From NCBI GenBank assembly GCA_025362495.1, contig JANYGI010000052.1:56948-120947 (forward strand): a stretch of DNA of 64,000 nt, written 5' to 3'. Both the position numbers and the translations under genes were made by a program. This DNA comes from Byssovorax sp. Lineage in GTDB: Bacteria; Myxococcota_A; Polyangia; Polyangiales; Polyangiaceae. The stretch's first letter is position 1, and each line of letters opens with the position of its first letter. Below, piece by piece: positions 25,954 to 34,243 of the stretch. Under the pieces are notes generated by a model. That model was not told the origin of the DNA and ran no database searches. It was given only the letters and a program-made list of their open reading frames with translations.

Positions 25954-27381
25954 ATGTCGACCCCGGTTCGCCCCGCTCGCAGCCCCTTCGCCGACTTGCC
26001 GAGGGTCGATCGCGTCGTCGCCCACCCGTCGCTCACGAGCGCGCGAAAACGCCTTGGAGCAGAGGGGTTGACGATGCTGACGCGACGCGTGATCGACGCC
26101 GCGCGCCGGGCGATGCGCGACGGCGCGGCCTGCCCGTCGCTCGACGACGTGGCGGGGATCGTCGCGGCGGCGGCGGTAGCGGCGCTCTCGGCGCGGGCTC
26201 GCCCCGTCATCAACGCGACGGGCGTCGTGCTCCACACGAACCTCGGCCGCGCCCCGCTCTCGCGCCGCGCCGTCGACGCGCTCGCGGCGTCCGCGGGGCA
26301 CTACACGTCGATCGAGATCGATCTCGCGACCGGCCGCCGCGGCGCGCGTGGCGCCTTCGCTGAGCGCGCCCTCGCGCAGCTCACCGGGGCCGAGGCGGCG
26401 CTCGTCGTCAACAACAACGCCGCCGCGACGCTGCTGGCGCTCAGCGCGTTGACGATGGGCCACAAAGTCCTCGTGTCGCGCGGCGAGCTCATCGAGATCG
26501 GCGGCGGCTTCCGCGTCCCCGACGTCTGCGCGCGATCCGGCGCCACGCTCGTCGAGGTCGGCACCACCAACCGCACGCGCCTCGACGACTACGCGCGGGC
26601 CCTCGCGGCCGGCGGCGTCGCGGCGATCCTCCGCGTTCACCAGGGCAACTTCCGGCAGGTGGGCTTCGTCGAGCGGCCCGAGCTCGGCGCCCTCGCGGCG
26701 CTCGCGCACGCGCACGGCGCGCTCCTGATCGAGGACCTCGGCGGCGGCGCGCTGATCGACTTTTCGCCCTACGGCTTGCGGGGTGAGCCGCTCGCGCCGG
26801 ACAGCATCGCGGCGGGCTGCGACGTGGTCTGCTTCAGCACCGACAAGGTGCTCGGCGGGCCGCAGGGCGGCGTGATCGTCGGCCGCGCCGAGCTCGTCGA
26901 GCGCGCCCGCCGCGATCCGCTCGCGCGCGCGTTTCGCCTCGGCCGCCTCCCGCTCGTGGCGCTCGAGGCCACGCTCGTCTCGTACCTCGAAGGATCGCTC
27001 GACGAGATCCCCGCGCTCGCCGCGGTGCGCGCCCCCCTCGCCGTGGTGCGCGAGCGCGCCGAGGCCTGGAAACAAACTTTATCTGCGCGCGGGATCGCCG
27101 CTTCGGTTGTCGAGCTCGACGCGGCAATGGGCGGCGGGACGCTGGCCGAGGCCGCGCTCGCGTCGGTCGGCGTCGCGCTCGACGGCGACGCCGAGCGCCT
27201 CGCCGCGCTGCTGCGCGCGGGCGATCCGCCCGTCTGCGCGCGGATCCACGAGGGGCGCCTGCTCTTCGACGCGCGGACGGTGTTGCCCGGCGAAGACGCG
27301 GCGCTCCTCGCGGCGATCGTTCTCGCTCAGTCCCAGCTCGGCGCGGAGATCACGGCCCACGTCGGCTCGTCGGACGCGTAG
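25954..27381 (+). CDS. selA: L-seryl-tRNA(Sec) selenium transferase SelA
   Basis: The 475-residue PLP enzyme matches SelA throughout: N-terminal 'LPRVDRVVAHP', 'PVINATGVVLHTNLGRAPLS' (84-103), 'VVNNNAAATLLAL', 'SRGELIEIGGGFRVPD', 'GTTNRT' (203-208), 'LIEDLGGGALID' and the PLP-binding Lys298 in 'CFSTDKVLGGPQGG'. It converts Ser-tRNA(Sec) to Sec-tRNA(Sec) using selenophosphate, so the organism should incorporate selenocysteine. selB, selC and selD are not in this window. Its 3' end overlaps the convergent lipoprotein gene by 55 bp. Confidence 0.96.
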   Translation: MSTPVRPARSPFADLPRVDRVVAHPSLTSARKRLGAEGLTMLTRRVIDAARRAMRDGAACPSLDDVAGIVAAAAVAALSARARPVINATGVVLHTNLGRAPLSRRAVDALAASAGHYTSIEIDLATGRRGARGAFAERALAQLTGAEAALVVNNNAAATLLALSALTMGHKVLVSRGELIEIGGGFRVPDVCARSGATLVEVGTTNRTRLDDYARALAAGGVAAILRVHQGNFRQVGFVERPELGALAALAHAHGALLIEDLGGGALIDFSPYGLRGEPLAPDSIAAGCDVVCFSTDKVLGGPQGGVIVGRAELVERARRDPLARAFRLGRLPLVALEATLVSYLEGSLDEIPALAAVRAPLAVVRERAEAWKQTLSARGIAASVVELDAAMGGGTLAEAALASVGVALDGDAERLAALLRAGDPPVCARIHEGRLLFDARTVLPGEDAALLAAIVLAQSQLGAEITAHVGSSDA

Positions 27382-28124
27382 GTGACCTTGCCGTTCATCT
27401 GCGCGAGCCCCTCGGGCCACGACGCCGAGCTGTGGACGATCGCCATCTTGAACGAGTCGGCTCCGCCCTTCTGGATCCCGAGCTTGACGTAGGGGATTTT
27501 CCACTCGTAGCTCACCGGCATCGGCTGGTTCCCGGGGCCGTGGATCACGATGGTTTTGTCGACCTTGTCCGCGACGAGGCCGGTGGCGTCGAGCGTGAAA
27601 TCGCTGCGATCGCCGTCGGTGCCGAAGGGATCGTCGAAGAGTGAGATGACGAAGTTTTTCCCGGCCTCGGGGCTGAAGTAAAAGCCCATGCCGCAGCCGC
27701 ACGTGGGCGGGCCCGACATGCCGAGGTAGAGCGCGTCGCTCGCGTACTTCATCGTCACGACGAGATCGCCCGCGGCGACGTTGAAGCAGGCGCCGTCGCT
27801 CCACTCGGCGTCGTGGAGGACGCCGTCGATCGCCGGCTCGCAGCCCTTCGGGACGGTGATGGCCTTGGACGCGGCCGAGGCGCACGCGGGCAGCGCGGTG
27901 ATCGCGGCGCCGGTGTCGGCGCACGTCGGGGAGGGCCCGCCCGTGCCCGTGCTGGTGGTGCTGGAGCTCGTCGTGCCGCTGCCGCCCGCGCCGCCCTCGC
28001 CCGTCGTCGCTGTTGTCGACGTCGCCGTCGAGCTGCCGCCGGCGCCGCTGGTCGTATCGCCGCCGCAGCCGCCGAGGAGTGAAGCCAGAGAGCCGAGGAC
28101 GAGCGAAAAAATTACTTTACTCAT
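27327..28124 (-). CDS. Lipoprotein with CBM9/DOMON-like domain
   Basis: The 265-residue product has a lipoprotein signal (lipobox LLGGC, Cys20), a Thr/Ser/Gly linker (23-65) and, from about residue 92, a sequence typical of family 9-like carbohydrate-binding domains: 'PAIDGVLHDAEWSDGACFNV', 'VVTMKYASDALYLGMSG' and 'YEWKIPYVKLGI'. It probably binds sugars or a redox partner at the cell surface. Several cysteines ('PPTCGCGMG') may form disulfides. Its 3' end overlaps selA tail-to-tail by 55 bp, so transcription of the two may interfere. Confidence 0.75.
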   Translation of the reverse strand: MSKVIFSLVLGSLASLLGGCGGDTTSGAGGSSTATSTTATTGEGGAGGSGTTSSSTTSTGTGGPSPTCADTGAAITALPACASAASKAITVPKGCEPAIDGVLHDAEWSDGACFNVAAGDLVVTMKYASDALYLGMSGPPTCGCGMGFYFSPEAGKNFVISLFDDPFGTDGDRSDFTLDATGLVADKVDKTIVIHGPGNQPMPVSYEWKIPYVKLGIQKGGADSFKMAIVHSSASWPEGLAQMNGKVTYASDEPTWAVISAPSWD

Positions 28125-28235
28125 GACCGGCGAAGATAGCTGAAATCGCCTGGAAATAACGGCGAATCTCGACGATGTCGTCGCTCGCGTGGGAGGGCCT
28201 ACGCCGCGCCTCGACGGGGAGGCGCGGCGCTTTGC

Positions 28236-29540
28236 TCAGCGCGCGTGGAAGCTGACGGGGAGATCGATCCGGCGGTTGCCGTCGGCGAACTTGCCGGCGA
28301 TCGCGCCGCCGGCACACGCCATGAGCTCGGGCTTCAGCGGCGGATCGAAGATGGCGGAGCGCACCGAGCCGTCGGCCTGGAGCGTGAGGTGGAGCGTGGA
28401 GACCACCGAGACCGCGTTGGTCTGGTCGGCGACGGCGAGGCTCGCGCGCTCGAAGCACTCGTGCAGGCGAGCCGAGATCACGACCTCGTTCAGCGCTGCT
28501 GCGGGCGCGGGGATAGCCGGCGCCGCGTGGACGGTGTCGATCGGCGTGGGCGCCGGGGTCGCGTCGACTGCGGCGACGGTGAGGTGCACGGGGATGGCCG
28601 GGTGGACCCCGAGCACCGACGGCGCGGGCTCCAGCGGATCCAGCGCGGCGAGCGAGCCTGCGAGCGGCGCCGCGGCGATGGTCGGCGCGGCGGCGATCAC
28701 CGGCGCAGCGGGCGCGGGATCGCGCGCGAGGAGCCGCGAGGTGCGGCCGCCGTCGAGCGAGAACGAAGCGCGCGACGGGCCGACGAGGATGTGCCCCGTC
28801 GTCACGCCGACGTTGCCCGTGGGGCCGACGGCGACGGTGCCGTGCTCGACATCGACGACGATCCCCGTGTCGGTGCGACTGACCGAGAACGCCGTGCCGT
28901 GGACGGCTACGCGCGTGCTCTCGATCTGCACCGCGAACGCTTCGACCAGGCCCTCGGAGGCGGGGCGCGGGACGACCTCGGCGCGGATCGAGCCCTGCTC
29001 GAGCGCGATCGTGGTGCCAATGCCGCGCGAGTCGCCCACGGATCGCACGGTGATCCGGCTCGACGGCGCGACCGTGAAGGCCACCACGCCCTCGCGTCGG
29101 AAGGTGACGGGCGCGCCGCTCGTGACGATGACGTTGCCGGCGTCGAGCTTCGCCAGATCGCGCGCGCCGGGCTCGCCCGGGGCCGCGGCGATCGTCGCGA
29201 CGTCGACCGCGACGGGCGCGATCCTGGCGGTCGCCGTCGTCGCGCCGCTGTCCGCCGTGCTCACGCCGAGGGCGATCAGCGCCGCTGCCGCGGCGAAAGC
29301 GAACATTTGCAGGAACGGCGAGCGCGGCGCGGCGGCCTGCTGCGCGGCCCGCGCCGCGTCGCTCTTCACGACGTCGATCATCAGCTTGCGCTCGATCTCG
29401 TCCCACGCGAGCTCGGGCGGCGCCTCGGCGCGGAGCTCGTCGATCATCGATCGCAGCGCGCGGCTCGCGCCAGGATCGGGAGCCGCCTGCACGAGGTGCA
29501 GTCCCATCGGGACCGGAGCCTGGCCGTTCGAATCGTTCAC
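28236..29540 (-). CDS. FecR-domain anti-sigma factor
   Basis: The 434-residue protein has a short cytoplasmic N-terminus (1-72) that would bind the sigma factor, one membrane helix (about 74-94, 'LQMFAFAAAAALIALGV') and a periplasmic FecR-type domain (about 150-265) with 'ALEQGSIRAEVVPR', 'TRVAVHGTAFSVSRT' and 'VVDVEHGTVAVG'. A Pro/Ala-rich region follows, and the last 90 residues ('LNEVVISARLHECFERAS...' to the end) look like a TonB-C/AgmX-like output domain. Its ATG overlaps the stop of the ECF sigma gene by 4 bp, confirming the pair. Confidence 0.85.
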   Translation of the reverse strand: MNDSNGQAPVPMGLHLVQAAPDPGASRALRSMIDELRAEAPPELAWDEIERKLMIDVVKSDAARAAQQAAAPRSPFLQMFAFAAAAALIALGVSTADSGATTATARIAPVAVDVATIAAAPGEPGARDLAKLDAGNVIVTSGAPVTFRREGVVAFTVAPSSRITVRSVGDSRGIGTTIALEQGSIRAEVVPRPASEGLVEAFAVQIESTRVAVHGTAFSVSRTDTGIVVDVEHGTVAVGPTGNVGVTTGHILVGPSRASFSLDGGRTSRLLARDPAPAAPVIAAAPTIAAAPLAGSLAALDPLEPAPSVLGVHPAIPVHLTVAAVDATPAPTPIDTVHAAPAIPAPAAALNEVVISARLHECFERASLAVADQTNAVSVVSTLHLTLQADGSVRSAIFDPPLKPELMACAGGAIAGKFADGNRRIDLPVSFHAR

Positions 29541-30370
29541 GTTGCCTCTCTTTCCACCTGCCGCTCGGACATCTTGGCCGCCGCGCCGAGCTCTTCGGCG
29601 AGCTGGGCCAGCGTGGGCTCTTCACGCATCATCTCGGCGAGCTCGCGCCGGGCGTAGAAGAGCCGCGTTCGGACCGTGAGCACGGGCGCGTCCACCATCT
29701 CGGCGATGTCGGCGGGCGATTTGCCCTCGATCTCGTGGAGGATGAACACGGTGCGCTTCTTCTCGGGGAGCTTGTCGAGGAGCCTTCGGAACGCGGTGAT
29801 CCGCGCGCGTCGGGCCGCGTCCTCGTCGGGGGCGAGGCCGCGATCGGGCTCGGTGTCGTCCTGCGGCTCGCCCGCGAACACCGGGCGGCTGCGGGCGGCG
29901 CGCCGCACCATCAGCACCACGTTGACCGTGACGCGATGGAGCCAGGTGGTGAACTTCGCCTGGCCGCGGAACTCGGCGAGGCTCTTGTGCACCTGGAGGA
30001 AGACCTCCTGGACGACGTCCTCGGCATCGGCCGTGGGGCCGAGCATGCGGAAGACGAGGCGGGACACGTCGCCACGGTGACGTCGGAACAGCTCGGCGAA
30101 GGCGACCCGGTCGCCCTTCTGCGAGCGACGGACGAGCTCGTCGATGTCGATCGCTTCGCGGGCGGAAGGCTCTGTCACGGGCACCAGCCTATCGACCCTC
30201 GCCGACGGGGGCGAGGCGGCTCCTCCTTCGAGGAGGCGGAGAACAGGGCGAGGCCGCCCCGCAGCAAGGGCCCCCGCAGCTCGGTCCCGCGAGGGGGCAT
30301 CGAGCGCCGTCGAGGCGAGGGGGGCCGAGTACTCCACGGCCGGTTCTGATGCGCGGAGGGAAGGGAGCAT
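29537..30370 (-). CDS. ECF sigma factor
   Basis: The sigma-70 region 2 is clear ('DRVAFAELFRRHRGDVSRLVFRMLG', 'DAEDVVQEVFLQVHKSLAEFRG', 'FTTWLHRVTVNVVL'), as is region 4 ('KLPEKKRTVFILHEIEGKSPADIAEMVDAPVLTVRTRLFYARREL'). It directs RNA polymerase to promoters released by its FecR-type anti-sigma partner. The listed start gives 277 residues; the first 64 are Ala/Pro/Arg-rich and unlike the family, so GTG 30178 is a serious alternative that would give a normal-length sigma factor of about 213 residues. Confidence 0.9.
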   Translation of the reverse strand: MLPSLRASEPAVEYSAPLASTALDAPSRDRAAGALAAGRPRPVLRLLEGGAASPPSARVDRLVPVTEPSAREAIDIDELVRRSQKGDRVAFAELFRRHRGDVSRLVFRMLGPTADAEDVVQEVFLQVHKSLAEFRGQAKFTTWLHRVTVNVVLMVRRAARSRPVFAGEPQDDTEPDRGLAPDEDAARRARITAFRRLLDKLPEKKRTVFILHEIEGKSPADIAEMVDAPVLTVRTRLFYARRELAEMMREEPTLAQLAEELGAAAKMSERQVEREAT

Positions 30371-30505
30371 TCATCGCCACAGGAGCATCCGGGCCCGGCG
30401 TGGCGGAGCCGACGTGACGCGGCTCCGCGTGCGACCTGGGCGCACTTGACGCGGCGTCCTGCAGAGAAGTTGTTCCGGCGAAAGAAAATACGCGAGGTTC
30501 GGCGC

Positions 30506-30616
30506 ATGTTGCTCATCGCCGCTGGACTCACCGTCGCCCTGGTTGCCGCTGACCTGCTCAATCTCACTCGCTCGGGCGAGGAGAAGCGGCGGGGACTCTC
30601 GCTGCGCAACAAGTAG
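30506..30616 (+). CDS. Possible 36-residue membrane microprotein
   Basis: ATG 30506 is preceded by CGAGG ten bases upstream. The product begins with one hydrophobic helix ('MLLIAAGLTVALVAADLL') followed by a charged tail ('SGEEKRRGLSLRNK'), the layout of a tail-in microprotein. There is no neighbour that supports it and it may be chance, but the amino-terminal hydrophobicity and codon choice are better than random frames nearby. Confidence 0.35.
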   Translation: MLLIAAGLTVALVAADLLNLTRSGEEKRRGLSLRNK

Positions 30617-30693
30617 GAGCGGGATCCGGATCCGGAGCGGGGCGGCTCGCCATCGATGGTCCATGCGGAGGGCACGGAGGCCCGCCCCACATG

Positions 30694-30764
30694 AGACCAG
30701 ACCGGAGCGGACCCGACCGGCGCGGATCGGGCATGACCGGATCGGACCAGGATCAGGCCGGACC
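30694..30764. repeat. Degenerate GACCGG/GGATCGG repeats
   Basis: About 70 bp are made of imperfect copies of RGACCGG and CGGATCGG in direct and inverted orientation. The copies are irregularly spaced. It is intergenic and could be a protein-binding cluster or simple low-complexity drift. Confidence 0.4.
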
Positions 30765-30901
30765 TATGGGGAGCTGTGCTCTGGTCTGGAGCTCGCGCTG
30801 GTTGGCGGCGATGAGCGCGCGGGCTCGCTCGGCGGTAGTCGCGTCGTGATCGACTGCGGGGGCTGCGACCAACCCCCGCCGTCGGGTCACGAGGGCGCGC
30901 T

Positions 30902-31282
30902 CTACTCGGCCTTCTTCTCGACCTTCTTGACGGGGCGCGCGGTGTTCTCGAACAGCGCCGAGAGCTCGACCGCGTCCTGCTTCTTCTGGGCGAGGATGTG
31001 GTTGACGGCGCGGAGGATGCGCGTCTTCTGCGGGCCGGCGATCTGCTTGCCGGCGATGGCGGCCGAGAAGGCGCGGGGCGTGACCGGGCGGCCGGTGCGG
31101 GGCTTCTTGGCGGCGGCGCCTTCCTTCTTCTTGGCGGCGTCTTCGCTCTTGCGCGCGGTGCGCTTGAGAAGACGGAGGCCGCGATCTTCGCGCGTGAAGC
31201 TCTCGAGCTCCACGGACGCTGCCATGAGGCGGCGCGCATCGATCTTCTTGTCCTTGAGGAATTCTTCGATCTTCGTGGCCAT
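30902..31282 (-). CDS. Small basic Lys/Ala-rich protein
   Basis: The 126-residue product begins 'MATKIEEFLKDKKIDARRLM', has a Lys/Ala-rich central segment ('KSEDAAKKKEGAAAKKPRTGRP') and a helical C-terminus ending 'KKVEKKAE'. The composition resembles nucleoid- or ribosome-associated basic proteins, but no family is recognised. The ATG start is preferred over an in-frame GTG four codons earlier, because AAGAG precedes it at a suitable distance. It is divergent from the purine nucleoside phosphorylase gene. Confidence 0.7.
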   Translation of the reverse strand: MATKIEEFLKDKKIDARRLMAASVELESFTREDRGLRLLKRTARKSEDAAKKKEGAAAKKPRTGRPVTPRAFSAAIAGKQIAGPQKTRILRAVNHILAQKKQDAVELSALFENTARPVKKVEKKAE

Positions 31283-31432
31283 GTTTCTCTTCACTCAGGC
31301 TTCGAGGGGGCGCCGACCCTAGCACGGCGTTTTCAAATTGGCACCACAGACGACCGGATCGCCCGGCGGCCCGCCGCTTTCGGCACCTGCGGGGCTACGA
31401 ATCGTCGCCTTTTTCGATTAGCCTCCCGCGCC

Positions 31433-32278
31433 ATGAGCGTGCTCGCAGAGCTTTCCGAGGCGGTTTCGGCGGTCCAGGCCAGTACCCAGGTTGTCCCGGC
31501 GGTGGGCGTCGTCCTCGGCTCCGGCCTCGGGGCGTGGGCCGATTCGCTCACGTCCCTCGATCGCATCCCGTACGGCGAGATCCCGAGGATGCCGCAGTCG
31601 ACCGTCGTCGGGCACGCCGGCAACCTCTGCCTCGGCCTGGCCGGGGACGTCCCGGTGGCCTGCTTGCAGGGCCGCGTGCACCTCTACGAAGGGCACGATC
31701 CGGAGCGCGTCGTCTTCGGCGTGCGCCTGCTCGCGCGCCTCGGCTGCCGGGCGATCTTGCTGACGAACGCGGCCGGCGGGCTCGCCCCCGGGTTCGCGCC
31801 GGGCGATCTGATGCTCGTCACCGATCACCTCAACCTGATGGGCAAGAACCCGCTGACCGGGCCCAACATCGAGGCCTTTGGCCCGCGCTTCCCCGACATG
31901 ACGGAGGCCTACGATCCCGCGCTCCGCGCCGCCGCGCGCGAGGCCGCGATCGAGACGGGGACCAAGCTCCACGAAGGGGTCTATGCGGGCCTGCTCGGGC
32001 CCACGTACGAGACGCCCGCCGAGATCCGCATGATTGCCACTCTCGGCGCCAGCGCCGTCGGGATGAGCACCGTGCCCGAGATCATCGCCTTGCGCCACAT
32101 GGGCGTCCCGGCCGCGGCGATCTCCTGCATCACCAACCTCGCCGCGGGGATCTCGAAGTCGAAGCTCGATCACAGCGAGGTCGAGGCCACGGCGCGGGCG
32201 ACGCGGGATCGCTTCACCGCGCTGCTGTCGGCCTGGGTCCGCCGCGCGGCCCTGGCGCACCGTCAGGTGGCGCGGTGA
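31433..32278 (+). CDS. Purine-nucleoside phosphorylase
   Basis: The 281-residue enzyme matches trimeric purine nucleoside phosphorylases: 'PAVGVVLGSGLGAWAD' (phosphate loop), 'VGHAGNLCLG', 'GRVHLYEGHDPERVVFGVRLL', 'LTNAAGGLAPGFAPGDLMLVTDHLNL', 'GPTYETPAEIRM' and 'VGMSTVPEIIALRH'. It cleaves purine (deoxy)nucleosides with phosphate to free base and (deoxy)ribose 1-phosphate in the cytoplasm. Start at ATG 31433, which opens the domain. Its stop overlaps the GTG of the cytidine deaminase gene by 4 bp, making a two-gene nucleoside salvage operon. Confidence 0.95.
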   Translation: MSVLAELSEAVSAVQASTQVVPAVGVVLGSGLGAWADSLTSLDRIPYGEIPRMPQSTVVGHAGNLCLGLAGDVPVACLQGRVHLYEGHDPERVVFGVRLLARLGCRAILLTNAAGGLAPGFAPGDLMLVTDHLNLMGKNPLTGPNIEAFGPRFPDMTEAYDPALRAAAREAAIETGTKLHEGVYAGLLGPTYETPAEIRMIATLGASAVGMSTVPEIIALRHMGVPAAAISCITNLAAGISKSKLDHSEVEATARATRDRFTALLSAWVRRAALAHRQVAR

Positions 32279-32697
32279 CGGCCTCTGCCTCTGCCACGAT
32301 CGACTGGGACGAGCTCACGCGCCAGGCCTTCGAGGTGCGCGAGCGGGCCCATGCGCCCTATTCGCACTACCACGTCGGCGCCGCGCTCCAGGTGGCGTCG
32401 GGGCGCGTCTTCGTGGGGTGCAACGTCGAGAATGCCTCTTACGGACTCTCGCTCTGCGCGGAGCGATCGGCCATCCTGCAAATGGTGGCCGCCGGCGAGA
32501 AGGATCCGATTGGCATCGTGGTGATCACCCGCGGTCCGATCGTGGGGACGCCGTGCGGCGCGTGCCGGCAGGTGCTGGCGGAGTTCGCGCTGGATATGCC
32601 CGTTCGTCTCGCGGTCGAAGATCCGGCGGTGCCCGCCAGGATGACCTCGCTCGCGGCGCTGTTGCCGGATGCGTTCCGCGCCGAGGCGCTGAAGTAA
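32275..32697 (+). CDS. cdd: Cytidine deaminase
   Basis: The 140-residue product has both zinc-site motifs of cytidine deaminases: C61-A-E63 in 'LSLCAERSAIL' (Glu is the proton shuttle) and P93-C94-x-x-C97 in 'TPCGACRQVLAEF', plus the substrate-binding 'YSHYHVGAAL' and 'GCNVENASYG'. It hydrolyses cytidine and deoxycytidine to uridine forms. The length is that of the small homotetrameric class. The GTG start is inferred from the GTGA overlap with the upstream gene, a typical coupled junction. Confidence 0.95.
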   Translation: MTASASATIDWDELTRQAFEVRERAHAPYSHYHVGAALQVASGRVFVGCNVENASYGLSLCAERSAILQMVAAGEKDPIGIVVITRGPIVGTPCGACRQVLAEFALDMPVRLAVEDPAVPARMTSLAALLPDAFRAEALK

Positions 32698-32757
32698 ACC
32701 CACCAGAGCGCAGCGTCACCGCCGCCCCGCCACCATGCGCTGTGGTATCGTCAGCGC

Positions 32758-33387
32758 ATGAGCCAGAGCGCGATCGTCGACGTGCGGGGGGCGCCTCGGA
32801 TGTCCCTCGCAGAGTGGGCGGATCTTCCCGAGGACGAACCGGGCGAGCTCGTCGATGGGCGGATCGAGGAGGAAGAGGTGGCGAGCGCTGCACACGAGGT
32901 CGTGACCGGCTCGCTCCTTCGCGCGCTGGGAAACTGGGTCGTCCCGCGAGGAGGCCTGGTGCTCGGTTCGTCGGCGAAATACGCGGTCAAGCTGCCCGCC
33001 CGGGGGCGGATGGCGGACGTCTCGGCGTTCTTTCCGGGGAGCCGGATGCCCCCTCGCGCGGGCGTCATCGCGCTGCCGCCGGACCTGGCGATCGAGGTCG
33101 TGTCCCCGTCGCCGCGCGATGGGCGCGGCGATCGCGTGGAGAAGCTGAAGGAGTACGCAGCGTTCGGGATCCGCTGGTACTGGGTCGTCGATCCGGCGCT
33201 GCGCAGCCTGGAGATCCTCGAGCTGGGCGCGGACAGGCGCTATGTTCACGCGCTCGACGTGACCGAAGGCATGATCGAGATCGTGCCGGGATGCGAAGGG
33301 CTACAGCTCGATCTCGACGCGCTGTGGGCCGAGATGGACCGGCTCGGGCCGGAAGACGAGGCGGCGCCGAAGAGCGACGGGGAGTAG
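32758..33387 (+). CDS. Uma2 (DUF820) family putative endonuclease
   Basis: The 209-residue product is a canonical-length Uma2 protein: 'MSLAEWADLPEDEPGELVDGRIEEEE' at the start, 'RMADVSAFFPG' with the metal Asp, 'PDLAIEVVSPSPRDGRGDRVEKLKEYAAFGIRWYWVVDP' with the Glu and the displaced Lys of the PD-(D/E)xK fold. Nuclease activity is inferred from the family fold. It lies 60 bp behind cdd on the same strand and shares the family, but little sequence, with the Uma2 gene at 6967-7887. Confidence 0.88.
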   Translation: MSQSAIVDVRGAPRMSLAEWADLPEDEPGELVDGRIEEEEVASAAHEVVTGSLLRALGNWVVPRGGLVLGSSAKYAVKLPARGRMADVSAFFPGSRMPPRAGVIALPPDLAIEVVSPSPRDGRGDRVEKLKEYAAFGIRWYWVVDPALRSLEILELGADRRYVHALDVTEGMIEIVPGCEGLQLDLDALWAEMDRLGPEDEAAPKSDGE

Positions 33388-33442
33388 GCCAATCACGGTT
33401 CGAGATCTGTTGTCCTTCTCGCCTGGACTGCGAGGCTACGCC

Positions 33443-33955
33443 TCAGCGCGTCGCCACTCCGTAGCGCTCGACGATCTCCTGCGCGATCCGCCGCACCAGA
33501 GCGCCGCCGTCGCTGCGCACGAGGAGCTGTAGCCCCGGCAAGAGCGTGAGGTGCTCCCAGCGCTCCATGACACCTGTCGACTCGAGATCGGTTGGCGTCG
33601 GCTCGAGCAGGCCTGTCGCCGGTGCGGTGATCGCAGACGCGTCCGGCGCGGCAGCGGGGACACCCACGCTCGTCCCCGGCTCCGGTCGGACGAAGCGCGC
33701 GAGCTCCTCGTCGGACAGCCGCACGAGCCTCGCGCGGATCGCCTCCAGGCTGAGGTTATCGCCCAGCAAGCGCTTCACGGCGCGCGCCTCGTCGACATGC
33801 CTCGGGCCATAGCTCGTCGCTGGCCCACGAAATTCGGTGGCGCTGATCGCACCGGCCTGGATCCAGCGGCGCATCGTGCGAACCGTGGTGCCATTGAGCG
33901 CGGCGAGCTGGCGCATGCCGAGACGGGGAGCGGGATCGTTCACGAGATACCTCAT
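33443..33955 (-). CDS. MerR-like DNA-binding regulator
   Basis: The 170-residue product has an N-terminal MerR-type helix-turn-helix: 'RLGMRQLAALNGTTVRTMRRWIQAGAISATEFRGPATSYGPRHVDEARAVKRLLGDNLSLEAIRARL' covers the HTH, the wing and the following helix. A Pro/Ala linker and a short C-terminal domain ('MERWEHLTLLPGLQLLVRSDGGALVRRIAQEIVERYG') follow; no effector-binding cysteines are seen. The start ATG 33955 is set by the HTH; an in-frame extension upstream would translate the tandem repeat array and is rejected. The 43-bp repeat array begins 22 bp upstream, so it is a good candidate for its own operator. Confidence 0.8.
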   Translation of the reverse strand: MRYLVNDPAPRLGMRQLAALNGTTVRTMRRWIQAGAISATEFRGPATSYGPRHVDEARAVKRLLGDNLSLEAIRARLVRLSDEELARFVRPEPGTSVGVPAAAPDASAITAPATGLLEPTPTDLESTGVMERWEHLTLLPGLQLLVRSDGGALVRRIAQEIVERYGVATR

Positions 33956-33977
33956 GGAAGAGGTTATCGTGACCTTA

Positions 33978-34235
33978 TGGGTAGCGATAGGGCCATCATG
34001 CAGCCTGGATCGCGACCAGCGGGGTATCGATCCAGACTGCATGGAGCCCGGAACGAGCCTGTGTGGGTGTCGATTGCCTCGACGTGGAGCCTCGAATGGG
34101 GCCATGTGGGTGTCGACTGCCTCGACATGGAGCCCGAAACGAGCCCATGTAGGAGTCGATCGCCTGGACGTGGAGCCTGGAACGAGCCAAGGTGGGTGTC
34201 GATCGCCTCGACGTGGAGCTGCCCTCGAGGCCAAC
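33978..34235. repeat. Tandem array of 43-bp units with internal dyads
   Basis: Six consecutive 43-bp units start at 33978, 34021, 34064, 34107, 34150 and 34193. The inner ones are well conserved: TGGGTGTCGATTGCCTCGAC then GTGGAGCC..., with the first unit degenerate and the last diverging in its second half. Units 3, 4 and 6 each contain a short dyad GTCGA-N5-TCGAC. The period is not a multiple of three and both strands carry stops in some frames, so the array is not coding. It fills the gap between the MerR-like gene and the TonB-like lipoprotein gene. Confidence 0.9.
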
Positions 34236-34243
34236 GAGGGCAG

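Larger units (their letters stand above)
30371..30901. other. 531-bp stretch between the sigma gene and a basic-protein gene
   Basis: The stretch should contain the promoter of the minus-strand sigma/FecR operon, but I see no safe match to a promoter consensus. It holds a possible 36-codon plus-strand gene (30506-30616) and a run of degenerate GACCGG-type repeats (30694-30764). No RNA gene is visible. Confidence 0.55.

Noticed and set aside
32275..32697. Cytidine deaminase as a viperin partner like animal CMPK2
   Set aside because: It is a salvage enzyme coupled to purine nucleoside phosphorylase on the other strand; CMPK2 is a kinase and none is present.
33956..34234. N-terminal extension of the MerR-like protein through the repeat array
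   Set aside because: The period of 43 bp is not a multiple of three and the extension would have no domain, so the start at 33955 is preferred.
33978..34235. CRISPR array
   Set aside because: The 43-bp units are directly adjacent with no unique spacers, and no cas gene is present.
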